The translations under genes and the position numbers were made by a program. From the NCBI RefSeq assembly GCF_008727925.1, contig NZ_VTWT01000001.1, positions 372,001 to 436,000 of the forward strand: 64,000 bases of DNA, in the 5' to 3' direction. Shown here piece after piece: positions 62,892-64,000 of this stretch; within the stretch, counting starts at the first letter, position 1, and the number at the start of each line of letters is the position of its first letter. The notes under the pieces are model-generated. The model searched no databases. It was not told the DNA's origin and saw only the letters and a list, made by a program, of their open reading frames with translations. This DNA is from Adhaeribacter soli. GTDB lineage: Bacteria > Bacteroidota > Bacteroidia > Cytophagales > Hymenobacteraceae.

Positions 62892-63347
62892 TCAGCCCTG
62901 CTTCAGCAACCGGTCGTACATGGTAATGGAACCGGCTACAGCTACGTTCAGGCAGTTATCGCCGGGAAGCTGCACCAGTTTATGGCATTTCTGCAGGGCT
63001 TCTTTCGTTAAACCGTGATCTTCAGCTCCTAATAAATACACACATCGTGCCGGGTGCTGGAACTGCTCGATCTTCACCGCATTTTCCGCCAGCTCTATTC
63101 CCACTAACTGACAACCGTAGGGTAAATGCCGGAAAAAGTCTTCGAAGGTTTCGTAGTAATAAAACGGAATTGATTTGTAGGCGTTCAGGCTGTCGGTTTT
63201 TTGTTTAGGAACCCGTTTGCCGATGGTAAAAATAAAGCTGGCATTCAGAATAGAAGCTGAACGCCAGAGGGTACCTACATTGGTTTCGTGCTTGGGGTCC
63301 AGTACGCCTATTCCGAAATATCCTTTACTTAAATCCTTACTTTCCAA
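62892..63347 (-). CDS. TrmH/SpoU family RNA 2'-O-methyltransferase
   Basis: A 151-residue SPOUT methyltransferase (knotted Rossmann fold, S-adenosylmethionine dependent). The three family motifs are NVGTLWRSASILNA near residue 19, YLLGAEDHGLTKEAL near 104 and VQLPGDNCLNVAVAGSITMYD near 125. It is a compact form without the N-terminal substrate domain, close in size to TrmL. The target (tRNA or rRNA ribose) is not clear. The frame has no ATG at its start; a TTG at 63347, five bases after the upstream deaminase stop, is the likely initiator and suggests translational coupling. Confidence 0.83.
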   Translation of the reverse strand: MESKDLSKGYFGIGVLDPKHETNVGTLWRSASILNASFIFTIGKRVPKQKTDSLNAYKSIPFYYYETFEDFFRHLPYGCQLVGIELAENAVKIEQFQHPARCVYLLGAEDHGLTKEALQKCHKLVQLPGDNCLNVAVAGSITMYDRLLKQG

Positions 63348-63352
63348 ACTCC

Positions 63353-63826
63353 TTAGTACTCGGTTTTATCGGCTTTTGCTTCCCAGGCTTTGAATCCGGC
63401 ATGTGCTTCTTCGGCCATAAACTGGATCATGGGAATACTCCGTTCGGTCATGGGTTTGTCCAGCTCATCATAAATAAACTGATCGTCGAAACCGATTTGG
63501 GCGGCATCGGCTTTGGTGTTGCCGTAGTAAACCACTTTCGGGCGGGCCCAGTAAATGGCACCCAGGCACATCGGGCAGGGTTCGCAGCTGGTATACAATT
63601 CGCAATCGTCGAGCTGGAAAGTGCCCAGTTCTTTGCAGGCTTTCCGGATGGCATCTACTTCGGCGTGCGCGGTAGGGTCGTGGGAAGAAGTTACGTTATT
63701 GTAGCCGCGGGCAATTATTTTACCATCTTTCACAATTACACAGCCAAAGGGGCCGCCAAAACCGGCTTCCATTTTTTCCACCGAAAGCTTAATGGCTTCC
63801 AGCATGAATTCTTTGTTCGGATTCAT
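63353..63826 (-). CDS. Nucleoside deaminase, guanine-deaminase-like
   Basis: A 157-residue zinc enzyme of the cytidine/deoxycytidylate deaminase superfamily. Zinc ligands are H54 with catalytic E56 in PTAHAEVDAI, and C84 and C87 in SCEPCPMCLGAIYWARP. The C-terminal extension after AAQIGFDDQFIYDEL is like the domain-swapped tail of Bacillus GuaD, so guanine to xanthine is the best guess; tRNA adenosine deaminase TadA is a relative but has a different C-terminus. It is in a two-gene operon with the methyltransferase. Upstream sequence to the window end shows no further gene. Confidence 0.85.
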   Translation of the reverse strand: MNPNKEFMLEAIKLSVEKMEAGFGGPFGCVIVKDGKIIARGYNNVTSSHDPTAHAEVDAIRKACKELGTFQLDDCELYTSCEPCPMCLGAIYWARPKVVYYGNTKADAAQIGFDDQFIYDELDKPMTERSIPMIQFMAEEAHAGFKAWEAKADKTEY

Positions 63827-64000
63827 ATTTCAAATTTAATAAGCCTGCTAAGTTAATAAAGCCTTCCGGATTTCAGCTGGTTTTTTAATACCATTTTTGT
63901 AAAGCGCCTTTAACAATTAAGGTTCCTTGCTGTTTTATGAGGTAGAAGTGCAGAAGCAAGTAAGTATTTTTGTGGGCAGTCTTACTAGCTTCAGGCATAA

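Noticed and set aside
1-64000. tRNA or rRNA genes
   Set aside because: No cloverleaf with a GTTCRA T-loop and no rRNA core sequence was seen on reading the gaps on both strands; a tRNAscan run could still show one missed by eye.

Overview
The window looks like a chromosomal segment of a Bacteroidota bacterium, most likely order Cytophagales and perhaps Hymenobacteraceae (the family is inference). The signs are GldC (gliding motility), a protein with a type IX secretion (T9SS) C-terminal sorting domain, a giant adhesin with a gliding-motility-type C-terminal domain, no clear Shine-Dalgarno sites, a TTG/TAnnTTTG-type promoter before the SRP RNA, and housekeeping genes (dnaN, guaA, hemL, dcd, ffh) of matching style. 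No tRNA, rRNA, CRISPR array, transposase or integrase was found.

Layout. 1-955: 3' part of dnaN. 1.1-13 kb: a minus-strand block with a TRIC-like channel, an M20 amidohydrolase, an MFS transporter, two SDR dehydrogenases, a lipocalin-like gene broken by an in-frame TAG, a SulP permease with STAS domain, an FMN reductase and an LtaS-like sulfatase-fold membrane enzyme. 13.5-26 kb: housekeeping and envelope genes (DUF1801, endonuclease/phosphatase lipoprotein, gldC, hutI, dcd, a coiled-coil membrane protein, hemL, an LpoA-like TPR plus periplasmic-binding protein, guaA). 26.6-29.3 kb: five AT-rich plus-strand small genes, each followed by a 52-54 bp attC-like site. This reads as an integron gene-cassette array without an integrase (a CALIN). 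A decayed VOC/glyoxalase fragment follows. 29.8-34.3 kb: ChaA-type antiporter, SRP RNA (ffs), a transaldolase-like aldolase, a 67-aa protein, ftsE and an overlapping glycosyltransferase. 34.7-60.9 kb: a surface region with a T9SS LamG/FnIII protein, a repeat lipoprotein, a flippase, a polysaccharide deacetylase, aspA, a 1741-aa repeat adhesin and a complete pseudaminic-acid pathway (pseB, pseC, pseF, a pseG-pseH fusion, pseI) with glycosyltransferases. 61-64 kb: ffh, a TrmH-type methyltransferase and a guanine-deaminase-like enzyme.

How it works together. The pse genes convert UDP-GlcNAc stepwise to CMP-pseudaminic acid. The nearby GT-B protein, GT61, GT4, Wzx-like flippase and deacetylase fit assembly and export of a surface glycan or modification of surface proteins. 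The secreted LamG/repeat proteins, GldC and FtsE belong to the same envelope theme, although direct links between them are inference.

Intergenic DNA is unusually rich in dispersed, non-coding inverted repeats. At least six families are present, several nested in one another, and one holds a 219-bp element with perfect 17-bp terminal inverted repeats. The strongest candidate for something new is the cassette array. The first bases of cassettes 2, 3 and 4 are exactly complementary to the R'' box at their own 3' end, as expected for integrase-mobilised cassettes, and the attC sites alternate between two architectures.
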